From: Crocodylus rhombifer
Lineage: Eukaryota; Chordata; Crocodylia; Crocodylidae
Reading direction: 5' to 3'
Assembly (NCBI GenBank): GCA_038503035.1
Contig: JAVSML010024569.1
Location: forward strand, 496,001-560,000
Length of the DNA: 64,000 nt
Below, in pieces: positions 35,471 through 47,500 of this stretch. Each line of letters begins with the position of its first letter. Positions within the stretch are counted from its first letter, which is position 1. The notes beneath the pieces were generated by a model. The model was given only the letters and a program-made list of their open reading frames with translations, was not told the DNA's origin and made no database searches. Position numbers and translations under genes: made by a program.

Positions 35471-37116
35471 GACAATCAGTTACCTGGACAAGATTGTGAT
35501 AATGCTTCTAACAAATGAATTGAGAGAGATGAAGGGAGAGAAGAATATTTTTTTTTAAAAAAATCAGACGTGTATAACTGATAAAAGAGCCAATACAGAA
35601 GAAACATTTAGAAAAATGATTGAGGTTATGGTACCTGATGAGGATATAATAAAAGCTGTATGCTGCTGGCCTGCAGTCTCCATTTGTCAGGTAATAGCAC
35701 AGCTTATACATTAATGCATAAACTCCCTCAGCTCTCTAGACAGAAGCTTCAGTTGGCCTGGCTTTCTACACTTCTTGGAAGATAATTTTCTGGGGGCCAA
35801 CTACTTAATCTACTCACAGCAAGACACTAGGCAATTAAAGTTATCTACTCCCATTTCAAAAGGGCTAATAAAAGAACCAGTTGCTGTTTTATTCTTATAG
35901 TAATACTGAAGTGGAAGGCTGAACACGGTTTAATAGCACAACAGAAAAGCCTTGCAACATTTTGTACAGGTTCATATGTTTTGTATAACAGGGGCAACAG
36001 CAATATTCACCAAAATGACAATAACCTACAGGTAAGAACAAAAGGGGAAGCAACAAGGAACAAAAGAGCCTAACTCCACGAAGGAGCTCTACTATTCTGT
36101 TATGGATCTGAAAGTGTTATTTTAAATACTGTTTTGAAACTCCTCCCCCCTGCCAAATCTGTGACTAAACTGCTCATGGTCTAATTTTGATGACTGCTTC
36201 TTCTCACGTGAAAAGTTCGTTTTCATTTATGTCATTGTCTGTTGTCACATGCCAAGATCACATAATTTGGTCTTTACAGATGCCAACAATTTGGGGGGAT
36301 TCTGTAAGTTTGCTTTTCATTCTCAAGAGAACAGAGCAGAAGCAGATCAGTTCCCAGAACTGCAATATTCCAGTTTCTAGTTGCTATTCATATATTCATA
36401 CCTGTTAAAAGGCATTGGTTTTCCAGTGGAATTAAAATACCTAATATTATCAGGTGCTTTTCAAAACAGTGGCCATTGCCAGAATCTCAACAAGTTGTAT
36501 TTTCAGAGGAGGGCAATATATATTCAGTGAACTCTGGTTGTAATGGTATTTCTCTGTCCATTTAATATAACTTGTGTGTCACCTTCCTCTTCATATTTTG
36601 GATACAATACTTTGATTTCTCACAGAAAACAGGCAAAGAAAATTCTATTATCTTGGTCACGTATTTGCATACATCCTTTATGAATCTTTGTATGCAAATA
36701 CACTTCCAACATAGAAACAGCAGGAGAATCGTATACTCCTAAAAGTTCCTGAATGTAATTTTTAATATATGGGTTCATTTTCAAAATTACCAAGTTCTGA
36801 ATTTTCAGATTATGATTTACCTCAAGTCAGACCTTGTGGTAGCCAATATGATGAGAAAGTCAAAAGAAAGTCAAAAGATAAATGGCAGCTATTCAATGAA
36901 GTAATAGCTATTCCAGCTATATTTCTGACCGATCTAACTCTTGGCAGTTAGTACAATGGAATTAATGCATCTGATATAGTTTGCAGTTAGCTAAGAATCC
37001 TAAATGGTATTTTCTGGTTTTGATCACGAGCCATTGTACTATAAACAGTCAACCTATCACTCTGTTCTCACTCTGAGAACAAATATCAAAAGGCACTAAG
37101 AATATATAAAGGAAGT
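35471..37116. other. Unique AT-rich sequence
   Basis: No gene or named repeat is recognised. Frames at 36187-36408 and 36769-36951 are short and have no domain. Confidence 0.45.
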
Positions 37117-38037
37117 TACCATATTTACTTGATTCAAAGATGAAATTTCCCTCCCTCCCCCACATGTAACGAGAGGAAAAGTCTCTCCCCGTCTTGGATT
37201 TAAGCCCTGCGGGAAGGAAGGTAGGGGCAGGTGGCAGCTGCGACTTCAACTCCAGCCCTGATCCAGGGTTGGAGCCACACCAGCAACCTGTTCCTGCTCT
37301 GCTTCCCTCTCTCCCCCTTTCCAACCCTACCTCTTAGTCCTAGGCTTTGGCCCTGCTCTAGACTGGGGCATGGAGTACTTGGTTGCTCCACAGCTACATG
37401 GCCTCTGGGCCAGAGGAACCACATACTCCATGCCCCAGTCTAACGCAGGGCTGAAGCCAAAGTCACAGCTGTGGACAGTAAGCAGCTATGGCAGTGTGTG
37501 TGTGGAGGGGTGGGGAGTGGGTGAGGGAGAAGCAAGCGGTTAGGGCAGGGGTGGGCAATTATTTTGGGCAGAGGGCCGCTTATTGAGTTTTGGCAAGCCA
37601 TCGAGGGCCGCATGACAGGCAGCCAGGGGCAGATGGATATTTATTTTCTAAATTTTTAGGGGCCCTGTGGGCTGGATAGAATGGCCTGGTGGGCCGCATC
37701 CGGCCCCCAAGCCACATTTTGCTCGCCCCTGGGTTAGGGAGTAGGTGCCAGGGGAAAGCACTGTAGAAAGGGCCAGAGCTTGCAGACACTGGAGGATGGG
37801 CAGGCAGAGGGGACAGACAGGCAACTTTCCTGCCTCCCCCCCCACCCCCGCACTGCCTGCCCCTTGCTGCTGCTTGCTCTGCTACAACTGTTGGGGAGGG
37901 GGGGAGATTTAAAGACCATCCTCTACTAATTAGATTCTATACATGGAAAATTATGACAATTTTTCCATGTGTACCATCTAATTATTTGGGGGGTCATCTT
38001 AAATTTTAAATTGCCTTGGATTTGGATAAATACAGTA
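37117..38037. mobile_element. TA-flanked DNA transposon (mariner-like ends)
   Basis: The left end TACCATATTTACTTGATTCA and the reverse complement of the right end TACTGTATTTATCCAAATCC are similar, and both outer dinucleotides are TA, as for Tc1/mariner insertions. Both sides also share a word complementary to AAGATGA. The interior contains a long hairpin: AGACTGGGGCATGGAGTA (37360-37377) pairs perfectly with 37424-37441, with further pairing outside. A hAT element is nested at 37546-37731. There is no transposase. The superfamily is an inference from the ends. Confidence 0.7.
37546..37731. mobile_element. hAT-type MITE nested in another transposon
   Basis: It starts CAGGGGTGGGCAATTATTTT and ends ATTTTGCTCGCCCCTG, an inverted repeat. 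It is flanked by identical octamers GGTTAGGG at 37538-37545 and 37732-37739. The interior GAGGGCCGC and GGGCCGCATCCGGCCCCCAA phrases are typical of a widespread amniote hAT MITE. It is younger than the element around it. Confidence 0.92.
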
Positions 38038-41000
38038 ATATCAATTTGTGCACTACAAAAAATTTAGCATGCATATTTTTATTAAAACTTAGTGGAGATC
38101 CCTCAACTACTAAAACTATTTCTTGGAAAATACTTGGAGAAAACTTTTGAATCTCTTGGAGCCAAGAGAACAAAAACCAACTATTTACATATGTTAAATA
38201 TTTCTCTAGTTAACAGTCTTGTTCTTTACCAAGTGTCCTACTGTAGAACATTTTGGCTGAAATAAAGAGATACACATTAAAATAGAAATTTTGACCATTC
38301 ATTGTTATGGAAGTTCCATAATGCAGTATTGCAAAATTTCAGCATGTAATAATAAAAGACATTAAACCCATTTTAGTGACCAAATTCCAGCTAAGAGTTA
38401 CATTCTTTTTCTCACCAGTACTTCTGGTGAAAATTCCGCTGAACGTTTCACTTCTTTTCCTAATTGTGTAGTAAAGTTATATAATTTTAAACAGCTTTTA
38501 TTTTCCACCCCAGTAGTGGCTGTATTCAACACCTGGACTAAATAGTCCTTGTTTTGGCTTGCTTCACTAGTAAAAAGCTTTCCCATGTGAAAAGAATTGA
38601 TAAACATAAAATATTAAAGCAATTGTGACTAAGGTCTTCAAAGATGCAAAATAATTCCTATTCTAAATGTTTTCACCCCGCATCATCATTCAGAAATATT
38701 TAGCATTTGGGGCCTGATTCCCACTGCTTCAGTAGACATTTAATTGCAACTTGCACAGGAACTAGACACAAGCCTTACCACACAATTGAAGCTGGCTTGG
38801 CAGCAGAATACTAACTTATCTAAATCGAATACATAACTCCACTGAAGACTGCAATGTCCCTTGGCAACACTTAAGCATGCAGACTTGTGTAGAAGCAACC
38901 CAGAGCATGCACTTCATAGAAAATCATCCCCTGTGCTCTGGAGCAATTTCAATTGCCCCGGCAATAGCCAGGCTATGCTTAAACCCCTATAAAGGGCCTC
39001 TCCATCAAGCAGATGTGGTACTTATCATTTACACAAAAGTAGCTCTAGCTAGGAGAGCATTCACCCAGAACACAGAAGGAAGCAAAAGTGAGCCTGTCCC
39101 TGTTACCAGTCGGCTAGGTAAAGCTGTGGGATGGGAGTCCTCAATTCTGATCTCTGCTTCCCAGCACTGTGCATTCTACCTTAGGCAGTCAGTCATTGAT
39201 TAAAAAACAACACAGAAGTGAGCTAGGAAATAGAAATAAGCTTGTTCTTTTTCTGACCTCATAACTCTTGCATTTCTCTCTGCCCAGGGGCCCAGTTTCA
39301 ACAGGAAGAGTGAATGCCACCCTCACAGTATAGGAGGCTTCCCAAAACACCCCAAGGATCTGAGTTTCCACATCCTAGGACAATGTTCTAACCACTAGGG
39401 TTTGGAACAGAACGGAGGGTGCCACCACCTCATATTCAGAGTTACTCAGCACATGACAAATTTCAGAAGTGTGATTAGGTGCTTGAATCGCACTCGAAGA
39501 GAGGAGTGCAGGCACTAAGTAGAGGGGTATGTTTCCCACTGCCAAACTATAACTATATCCAGACTTCCTGAATCATCTTTTAAAGATGTGTATTACTCCC
39601 CTTTTCTGTATAAAGCATGCTTTCAGTTTTCGGTAGAAAGCATGTAGACAGGGAAACCTAAAAGCAATCTTGGGCATCTCCGAAGTCTCACCACTGACTT
39701 TATGGGGTAGCTATATGCTTAATTAGGTCATTTTGAATTTCCTTCCTTTAACAGGCACTAACAAGTGACACATTTCCCTGCCTAAATTTAAGGCAATATG
39801 GCGACAATCTGAATCCTGTTCTCAATCGCAAATTTCTCACAGTGGGCTTCTGCCTGAAGGCACATTTTTTTTGTTGTGAAGCCTGAATGTTCAGCTTTTG
39901 TAAAACTGAAAAAAGTAAAATGTTTTCCATAATCAGTTCTAACCACCAGGTTTTCAGACAGAGCCATTTAAAATGTAATTTGGTACAAGAGTTGGCCTCA
40001 CTGAGCAGTTTCTCCTTTGCTAAATTCGGAAAAACTGTTTAAAATAAAATAAAGTTACACTACAAAGGGAGGAAACTCAAATGTTAACATGTCCATTAGA
40101 AGTTTACATTAAGCTGTTCACTGACAATCCAGAACTGGTTGCAGTACAAAGGCTGCAGTATATTTTTCTTTCGACTTAACTACAGGCATATACAAGATCA
40201 GGGGCTGGAACAGGAAGACAGAGAGTAAGCTTGAAAGATTTTATAGTTATGGAGCAAGGCTTGGTTGATTTTTGAAGTTCACCAAGTTGCATAGCTCCAA
40301 ACTAAAAAGATTAAAGCACTGTTGCATCTCCATAAGCCTTTTAAAAGGCAAACACAGCAACTTCCAAGCTGCACCAGTGAACAAGTCTGGAGTTTTTCAC
40401 TCCCCCTTCTCTCTGTTTTCCTTTTAACAAACAAATGAAACAGTTCAACAAGGCCTTTTCTTCCATGTTTGGCCACAAAAAAGCTTCCAATTTACCTAGA
40501 ACTTCACACAGGTTTTCAGAACCATTGCACAGAATTAAACAGAGGTATATAAAGACATCCAAATCTTTTACCTAATGGGATCAGTCTGTGCATTATTCTT
40601 TTTTCATCTACACATTCAAATAAAACTGCAAGAAACGAAGAGTAACTTAACACTAAAAGCTGATGGTGGTAAATTAAGATGGACCTCATCCAAATGCTAA
40701 GAGCCTTGCTGTTGCATATAATCCAACACAACACAAAGTTAAAGACTGATGTAGAAATAAAGTCTCGCATAATACTAAAATACTAGCAGGATTGTGTACA
40801 CATATTTAAATATATAATCTCGATCCACACACCTTCTCTTCATGCGGAACATTCTTCATTACTACGAAGCTCATCATCTCACCCACCACATATTCAAACG
40901 TTCCAATAACAATGAATAAATGAACAGATTTCACTAATCTTCAGAAATCTCGTGGGGTTTCTGCCTTCAGGAGTGCTGCATCTCAATGCATGAAAAAAGG

Positions 41001-42039
41001 AAGAAACGTAGCGTCTGCTAGCCAGGTTCTGATCTCAGTTACAGCAGCACAAATCATTTAGCTATGCAGTCATTCCAGATTTACAGGGAACTAACTGAGA
41101 TCAGAACCCGTCCCTCAGGTTTTAGTACTGTATTATAAGGAGGACAGCGGGGTGAGGGAGGAAGAGACGCGACAGGATGGAAGGGGGACACTGACACAGA
41201 AATTTTTTTTTAAATTTTTAACATTCTGGAGAATTTGAATGTTACAGCTGCCAAAAACAGTATACCCAGACATCAAATGCATGTTATTTCAAATTCATAC
41301 CTTCTTGCCTGTCTCCCTGCCTCAAGCCATTTCTATACAGAAAACCCACGCTACTTTTATTGTACATGTTTCTTCTAAATTAGTTCACCCAGGTGCACTA
41401 GTCATTCTTCATGCAAGGGGAAGAAGAATTTCAGCTAGGATGACTGCCATAATATAAAGGCTTTCTTGCTAAGATAGCTTGTTTTAAACGTGTTTAAAAT
41501 GTTTTAAATTTAAATTTAAACAAACAAAACCATGTCCTATTTAGCAGCATTAAGAAAAAACCATTCTGTCTGGGGAGCAAAGAACAGGGGATAAAAGAAC
41601 AGCTGGCTGCTCTCCTTTGCTCTCTCCACCACCCCAAAACCAAAAACACTGTATACACTTGGGGCAAATTAACTGAGCAGTCTTTTAAAGCATGTACTTC
41701 CACACTCAAAAAACTGAGATCCATCAACATCTCTAGAGCACTTTGAGACTCTTAAAATGGAAAAGCGCTGTACAAGCATATGTAATTTTATATTAATTGC
41801 TTAATGACTAAACACAAAATTAGTGGTTTGCAATCCTGAAATTTAGGCTCTATCAAATTTTGAACTCTAGCAGGCAAACAACAGCATGTGCACACTCACA
41901 ATCATAGGTTACAAGCTATTAACATTTACTCTAATCTGTTCTTTTCTGTACATCCAAGGAAAAGATAGTGTATTACTCTCCCATTTAGTGTCAAAGGGTG
42001 GTTTCCAAGCAGTGTTGAAAAGACATTTGCGCAAGCAGA
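38038..42039. other. Mostly unique AT-rich sequence
   Basis: No gene is recognised. It contains the palindromic repeat at 41025-41108 and a possible decayed amniote repeat near 39340-39400 (TTCTAACCACTAGGG). Small open frames have no domain. Confidence 0.45.
41025..41108. repeat. Palindromic interspersed repeat
   Basis: GGTTCTGATCTCAGTT (41025-41040) and its exact reverse complement (41093-41108) flank a 52-bp centre with partial further pairing. The wording (TCTGATCTCAGTTAC..GATTTACA..AACTGAGATCAGAA) is that of an old amniote palindromic repeat I have seen widely; I cannot name it with certainty. Confidence 0.75.
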
Positions 42040-42047
42040 TACTAGGT

Positions 42048-42264
42048 CAGGGGTTCCCAAACTGAGGTACATGTACCTGAAGGGTATGCAACATCTCTGG
42101 GGGAGTACACAGGAGAAACTGTGTAATGCCAGATTTAATTTTCATTTTATAATAAAATTGGTACTGAAGGGGTTAAAAATGTGTATCGTATGTGGGTGGG
42201 GTATCTGGACAGCTGGTAAACCTGGAAGGGGATACGCAGTAAGAAAAAAGTTTGCGAACTTCTG
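42048..42264. mobile_element. hAT-type MITE
   Basis: The left end CAGGGGTTCCCAAACT and the reverse complement of the right end CAGAAGTTCGCAAACT form the terminal repeat. Flanking octamers TACTAGGT (42040-42047) and TTTTAGGT (42265-42272) differ at two positions, a decayed 8-bp duplication. The interior is non-coding. Confidence 0.85.
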
Positions 42265-42272
42265 TTTTAGGT

Positions 42273-44264
42273 GTCAAAACAATTTGTTTTTAATTAAGAA
42301 TGCAAGGCAATGAACATATTTTTAGCTTGAGCAAGTTTGCAGTATTCAGAACAGTACAAACCTGATTTGTGAAAAATTGCCAGAACAGAACCACTGAAGT
42401 TGACATGAAAACAGATACCATGCCCGACAAACATTTCAGCACAGCTTTCTAACTCTAAAGTGCAGGGGGAGAAAAATTCCAACTAGGGTTTTTTGCAGCT
42501 ATTATACAGTGCATTATGCATCTATTCTAATTCTGTTACATACACCTTGGATCTGTGCCTGTTTTATAATGAAGCTTACAGGTAACAGCAGTGCTCTGTA
42601 TATGCAAGTTTCAGATGCAATATCAACATGTATAGACATGTAAAGTAAGTAAAGATTTTCTTTTAAAATTTGTGATCTATACCTACATACATAAAACTGC
42701 ACCATATTTATTTATATATTCCTGTACAGTAAGAGAGCCCAAGAGCAGGCAGCAATGTAAGGAAAAAACTGAACTGACATAGATTAAGTATTTTAGAACA
42801 TCAAAAAGAAACAGTACTAAATTAGTGTGAAAATATATTTGTAAAACTTAACTGAGATAGAAACTTAGAGAATGATCTTTGTTAATCTATGATAAAATCA
42901 TCATGTTTTCTTTTTAAGATGTATACACTTTAAGTTTGAATATCTGTTGATGTTGGTTTTGCTACACAAAGCCCTACTTTCCCCATTTAATGAGTCAATG
43001 CCACCTTGAGCTTTAGCTGGGTATTCTAAGGAGCCAGAGTTTTTAAAAAAACAAAACAAAACCAAAAAAACCCTCCACCATCTACATCTATCCAACACCT
43101 TCCTATACCTATATACTTTATTCATAAAAACTACACAATAATTCAGATCCATGTCCTTTTTCACAACCAACAGATTCTCTTACTCCATTTAAACATCCTG
43201 TCAAATTTCTCTACTGATTCCTTTACAAAGAAAAATGGAAGGAAACAAGGAAACAAATGTTTTAAAGCAGGGCCTACTTTAGAGAAGGTGGTCACAAGAT
43301 TTGGACTTAGAAGAGTGCAGAGACTGATCTCAACAGTCCAGAACTCTGCAAAACCTCTGCCTCAAACCTCTTCAGCACTGGATTATGGCATGTGGAGGGC
43401 CCTGCCTGATCTCAACTGCCACGGCAATACTAAACAAGAACAGTGCTGGTCTCTGGTGTAACCACAGCCTGCAGCTCTTAGCCCAATTAAGATGTACAAT
43501 GAAATTTATCTGAACTTAACTGAAGTAAAATGTACTGATTTGTGCAGAGAAGAAGTGTAAACTTCTGATGGCAGTACCTCTCAAACAACATTTTAACAGC
43601 AAACGAATGTCTTTTTAGGGAAATATTAAACACTGAAGAACTGGAGAAATGTTTGAAAATATAGTTCATATACATCAACTGCCATGTATTGCTAGTTAAA
43701 ACGTTCAATTATAATCTGTCTCTCAATGCTAGTCTCTAGCTCCGTTATCAATCAAACAAATGGTTATAATTTGCTATTCAAGTGTATTTAAGAACAAATA
43801 CTGATTTTCAATTCCAGAAAATTAACAGGGTTCCCCCTCCCCCCCACAGTATTTTAATAAAATAAAAAAGCTTAAATGTGTAGGTTTACATGCATCATGG
43901 AAAGCACAGTTACTTAGCAAATTAAACCCATTATGCATAACTTTATATATGCATGATATAAGTCTCCTAGGTATTAACCTCATGCTGTCAAGACAATTTA
44001 ATCTTACTGGACAGCCTGTCACAAAACTATGGAAAGCAAATTCTCATAAAATGTTCTGTATAACATACTGATCAGTTCTTCTGCTATAACAAAAAGGGAA
44101 TATATATATAAATGTACATTATCTGCTTCATTTCAAGAGACAACCTGCATTTTAAGCCACTTTTACAAATTTGAGAAAATACTTGCCAGTTTTAGTAAGT
44201 TCTAATAAAGCCGTAATAAAGGTATAAAACTGGTCCACAAGTTGCTATCATTAGCAGTACTGTT
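42273..44264. other. Unique AT-rich sequence
   Basis: No gene or nameable repeat is visible. There is a short TA run at 44101-44110. Confidence 0.45.
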
Positions 44265-44500
44265 ACAGGAGCATGAGGAGGCCCCAATATTAGACACTAT
44301 TGTGCTAGGCATTATATAAGCCCAAAGCCAGAGACAGCAATTGTTGCAAACAGGTAATAGTATAGTTATAAGATGACAAGACAGAAAAGGCTAAGGTGGA
44401 AAAGCATCATTCTATGTTTTGGGCCACAGAGAGGATAAGTGACTTTACCAGAGTTGCAAAGAAATTTTATGGCAAAGGTGGCAACTCAACCCAGATTTAC
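44265..44500 (+). mobile_element. Ancient MIR-like SINE fragment
   Basis: ATGAGGAGGCCCCAATATTA and CTATTGTGCTAGGCATTATA are followed by CACAGAGAGGATAAGTGACT and GCAAAGGTGGCAACTCAACC. This is the order seen in a common amniote CORE-SINE. It is diverged. Confidence 0.6.
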
Positions 44501-47500
44501 AGTCCAAAAGGACTATCTTTAGGATCTATAAACACAGAAAGTTCCCTACTATTTGCAAAAATAATTATATTTATCCTGTTTTTCCCAGTTAAAAACATTA
44601 TTGAGCCTCCAAAATAGGCAACAAAACCAAATATGATTTAATAAAATACACCTGAAGATATAAAAGCAATGAGGTTTGAAGTTAGAACAGGAAGACTGAA
44701 AAGCTGGATAGGTCATATAAATCACTGGGGGTCATTTTACAAGCATTTGTATTTTAAAGAATAATAATGCTTTTAAATAGGAAGGAAACAATTAGAGGGG
44801 TTTAGGGGTTTAAAAGAGAAGAAATTGCATCTGGCTGGGGTCACCATGACAAAAGAGCAATTATTCCCTGTTACAGGCGTAATAGTGAATATACCAAAAC
44901 ACCAGATGATTTGTGAGAGTAGGTGGCACACAGCTGAAGGAGCAGATGTAGTCAAGATTAATATGCTTAACAGTTGTAATTTAAAACATCAATCTGCAGT
45001 TTTCCCTGGCAGAGTCTCTAATTCTGTTCTTCCAGGCTCTACCCATGTTTTGTTTTGGGTTTTTTTTTTTTGGGGGGGGGGGGGGGGAAATCAGATTAAA
45101 TTTCTATTACCTGTTCTTTAATAGCATCACTCTCAAAATTTCATCTCTCATACTAACTACACGAACAGATCAAACAAATATATACTTAACTGATTTTGCA
45201 AAAGACAAGGATGAGCATCTCGATGAGAATCCACGTCACCAGCACCATTACCTTGGTCCCTCCCTCTTGCCTCCCCTGCTATTCTTGCTTTTCTAGTTCA
45301 GAGATCAGGGTTTGGATGGGATGGCAGGCTCTCCATAGCACAGTCCTCATCGTTCCTCGTTTACATAAAGACTTTTCTGTACTCTGAGGCACTCAAAGTT
45401 ATTAACAACTATTATACAATACTTAAAATCAGTATGCAACCAGACTGTTATACACTGAAAGAGCTGAAGAGACCTGGGGGCAATGTTACTCTTAGTCTTG
45501 CAAAGAGGAATTTACAAGAAAAAGAGAGCTTTCATCATACTGCTTATTATACAGTAATCATGGGCAAAAGGTGCTACCATCGTATTCTGCTATCAAAGAG
45601 GAAGAAAGTCTTTCACAGCACATTTAACTCTACTCCATGAGCGTGTTTAAGGAAAGACCATGGTCAAATGGATGCCAGACTTACTAAACAGGAACAATTC
45701 ATAGGAAACTTGTACACAATACAGACATCTGTCTTCTTGTACCTGAAAACAAGGACCATCCAAGACACACAGTTGACAATATCAAGAAAATGTTGTTCTA
45801 GGACAGCAACTAAACCTATGCAGACAGCGACTATTTTCCACTCATAAAGTTCTGTGGATGACATGTAATTGTATCTTGGTGACATGCCTTTTTTCTTAAA
45901 AATGAACTCCTACAGACTTTTCTGTAGGTTTTACAAACAATTCACATGCACACACATGAACATACACACACAAGGTTATGTACGATTCTAACAAATACAG
46001 TTTTACCTCCAAGTTAAAAACTAAACACCCATTGGAACTTGACTATTTTGTCCAAGCACCGAGTCATTTCCCTAGAAATGGAAAGTTTGAGACCTGAAAG
46101 CTGGAAAGACCCCTGTACACTTTAAAGTCCATTTTACAGATATTAAAAAGGGTGCCCTTATCTCCAATCTGGTGGACCAATCCACTGGATAGTGCAGAAT
46201 TCCTTCAGTGGAAAGCCCTGTTTATATAGGGGCCAAAGATTCAAGTTCACGTTTCATCTTCAAGCAAGATACAAGTTCAGTTTTATATCCAGGAGTGGCC
46301 TAGACAAGGGAGCTGTTGTCCACTGGCAATGTTGTCTCTAGTCTCACTGCACTTAAACCCTGCGGTTGTTCCCCGCCATCAAAAGTTTTACAGTAACTTC
46401 TACAAACTCATCCCCATTCTTTCCCCTTCTTACCACCTTCCCCCAACCATTTCCCCCTATTTTATCCAGATGGAGATTGGGACAAATCACTTTTTCTACC
46501 CAAGTTTCAGCATATCAAAGATATCAGAATATCTGGGATACAGCAATGTCAGTGCTCACCAAAATATCTGGCGTGCACATGAGCTGGGTGTGACCATGGG
46601 AAAAGACAGCCTATAGGGGTCTTGTGATCTCTCCTTATGGCTTCAAATTTGAACAGAATTGGGACTCCACCAATGACTGTTCACTGAGAGAAGCAGTAGC
46701 TTTCCATCATGCAACTCTGATATACACTGAAGAAAAACCAGGAAACTCTGATTTGTGCAACCTGTTCCTTCGTGCAAAGTCTCAACATTAACAGCACTGC
46801 ACGAAAGTTGTTGATAGATTGAGCAATATTACCACAGGATGCCTGACCTCTGACAATCAACTACCAGAGCAAGATCAGTCTTTATAGATTATTCATCAGA
46901 GCAGCCTGAGCTGTCTCCATTCTGTTTCTATCCCTGATGTCTCACCAAAGGTATGTTATGAGGTCAGGTACAGACAGAGTTGGCTGAACTCCACCTTTTC
47001 AATCAGGAAAGTTTAAAAACAAGTCAATAGTCGGTGGAGCCATTACCAAACTGTAAGTGTTTTTCCATAGATAAAAATAATAGATATAAAGACAGACACT
47101 ACATAAAGCAGCGATCCATCATAATCTGTAGAAATGTTTTGTCAAAATAAAAAACAAGGAATGTGTACAAAAAAGTCAAATGCCTTATGACAAATATTGA
47201 TACAGTTGTTATAACCATAGTCACAGAAGACTATGTTAGGACCGTCTCTGGCACAAAACATTTTCAGAAGATGACTAGTGATTTGGTAACTCTCCATTTT
47301 TGGGTAGATACACTGATGAACACTGAAAAGATTTTAAATTCCAGAAATTCATCAGCAACCACTTTACCCACTGAAGGAAAGTCTGGCTCAAAGTCTCAAC
47401 TTGGCACCCAAAAACAAAATCCCAAATCAATCCAATACCAGTGACTTTATATTTTAAGTGACAATGAAAAAAAATTAATTGCCATAGACAAAAAGAATTC

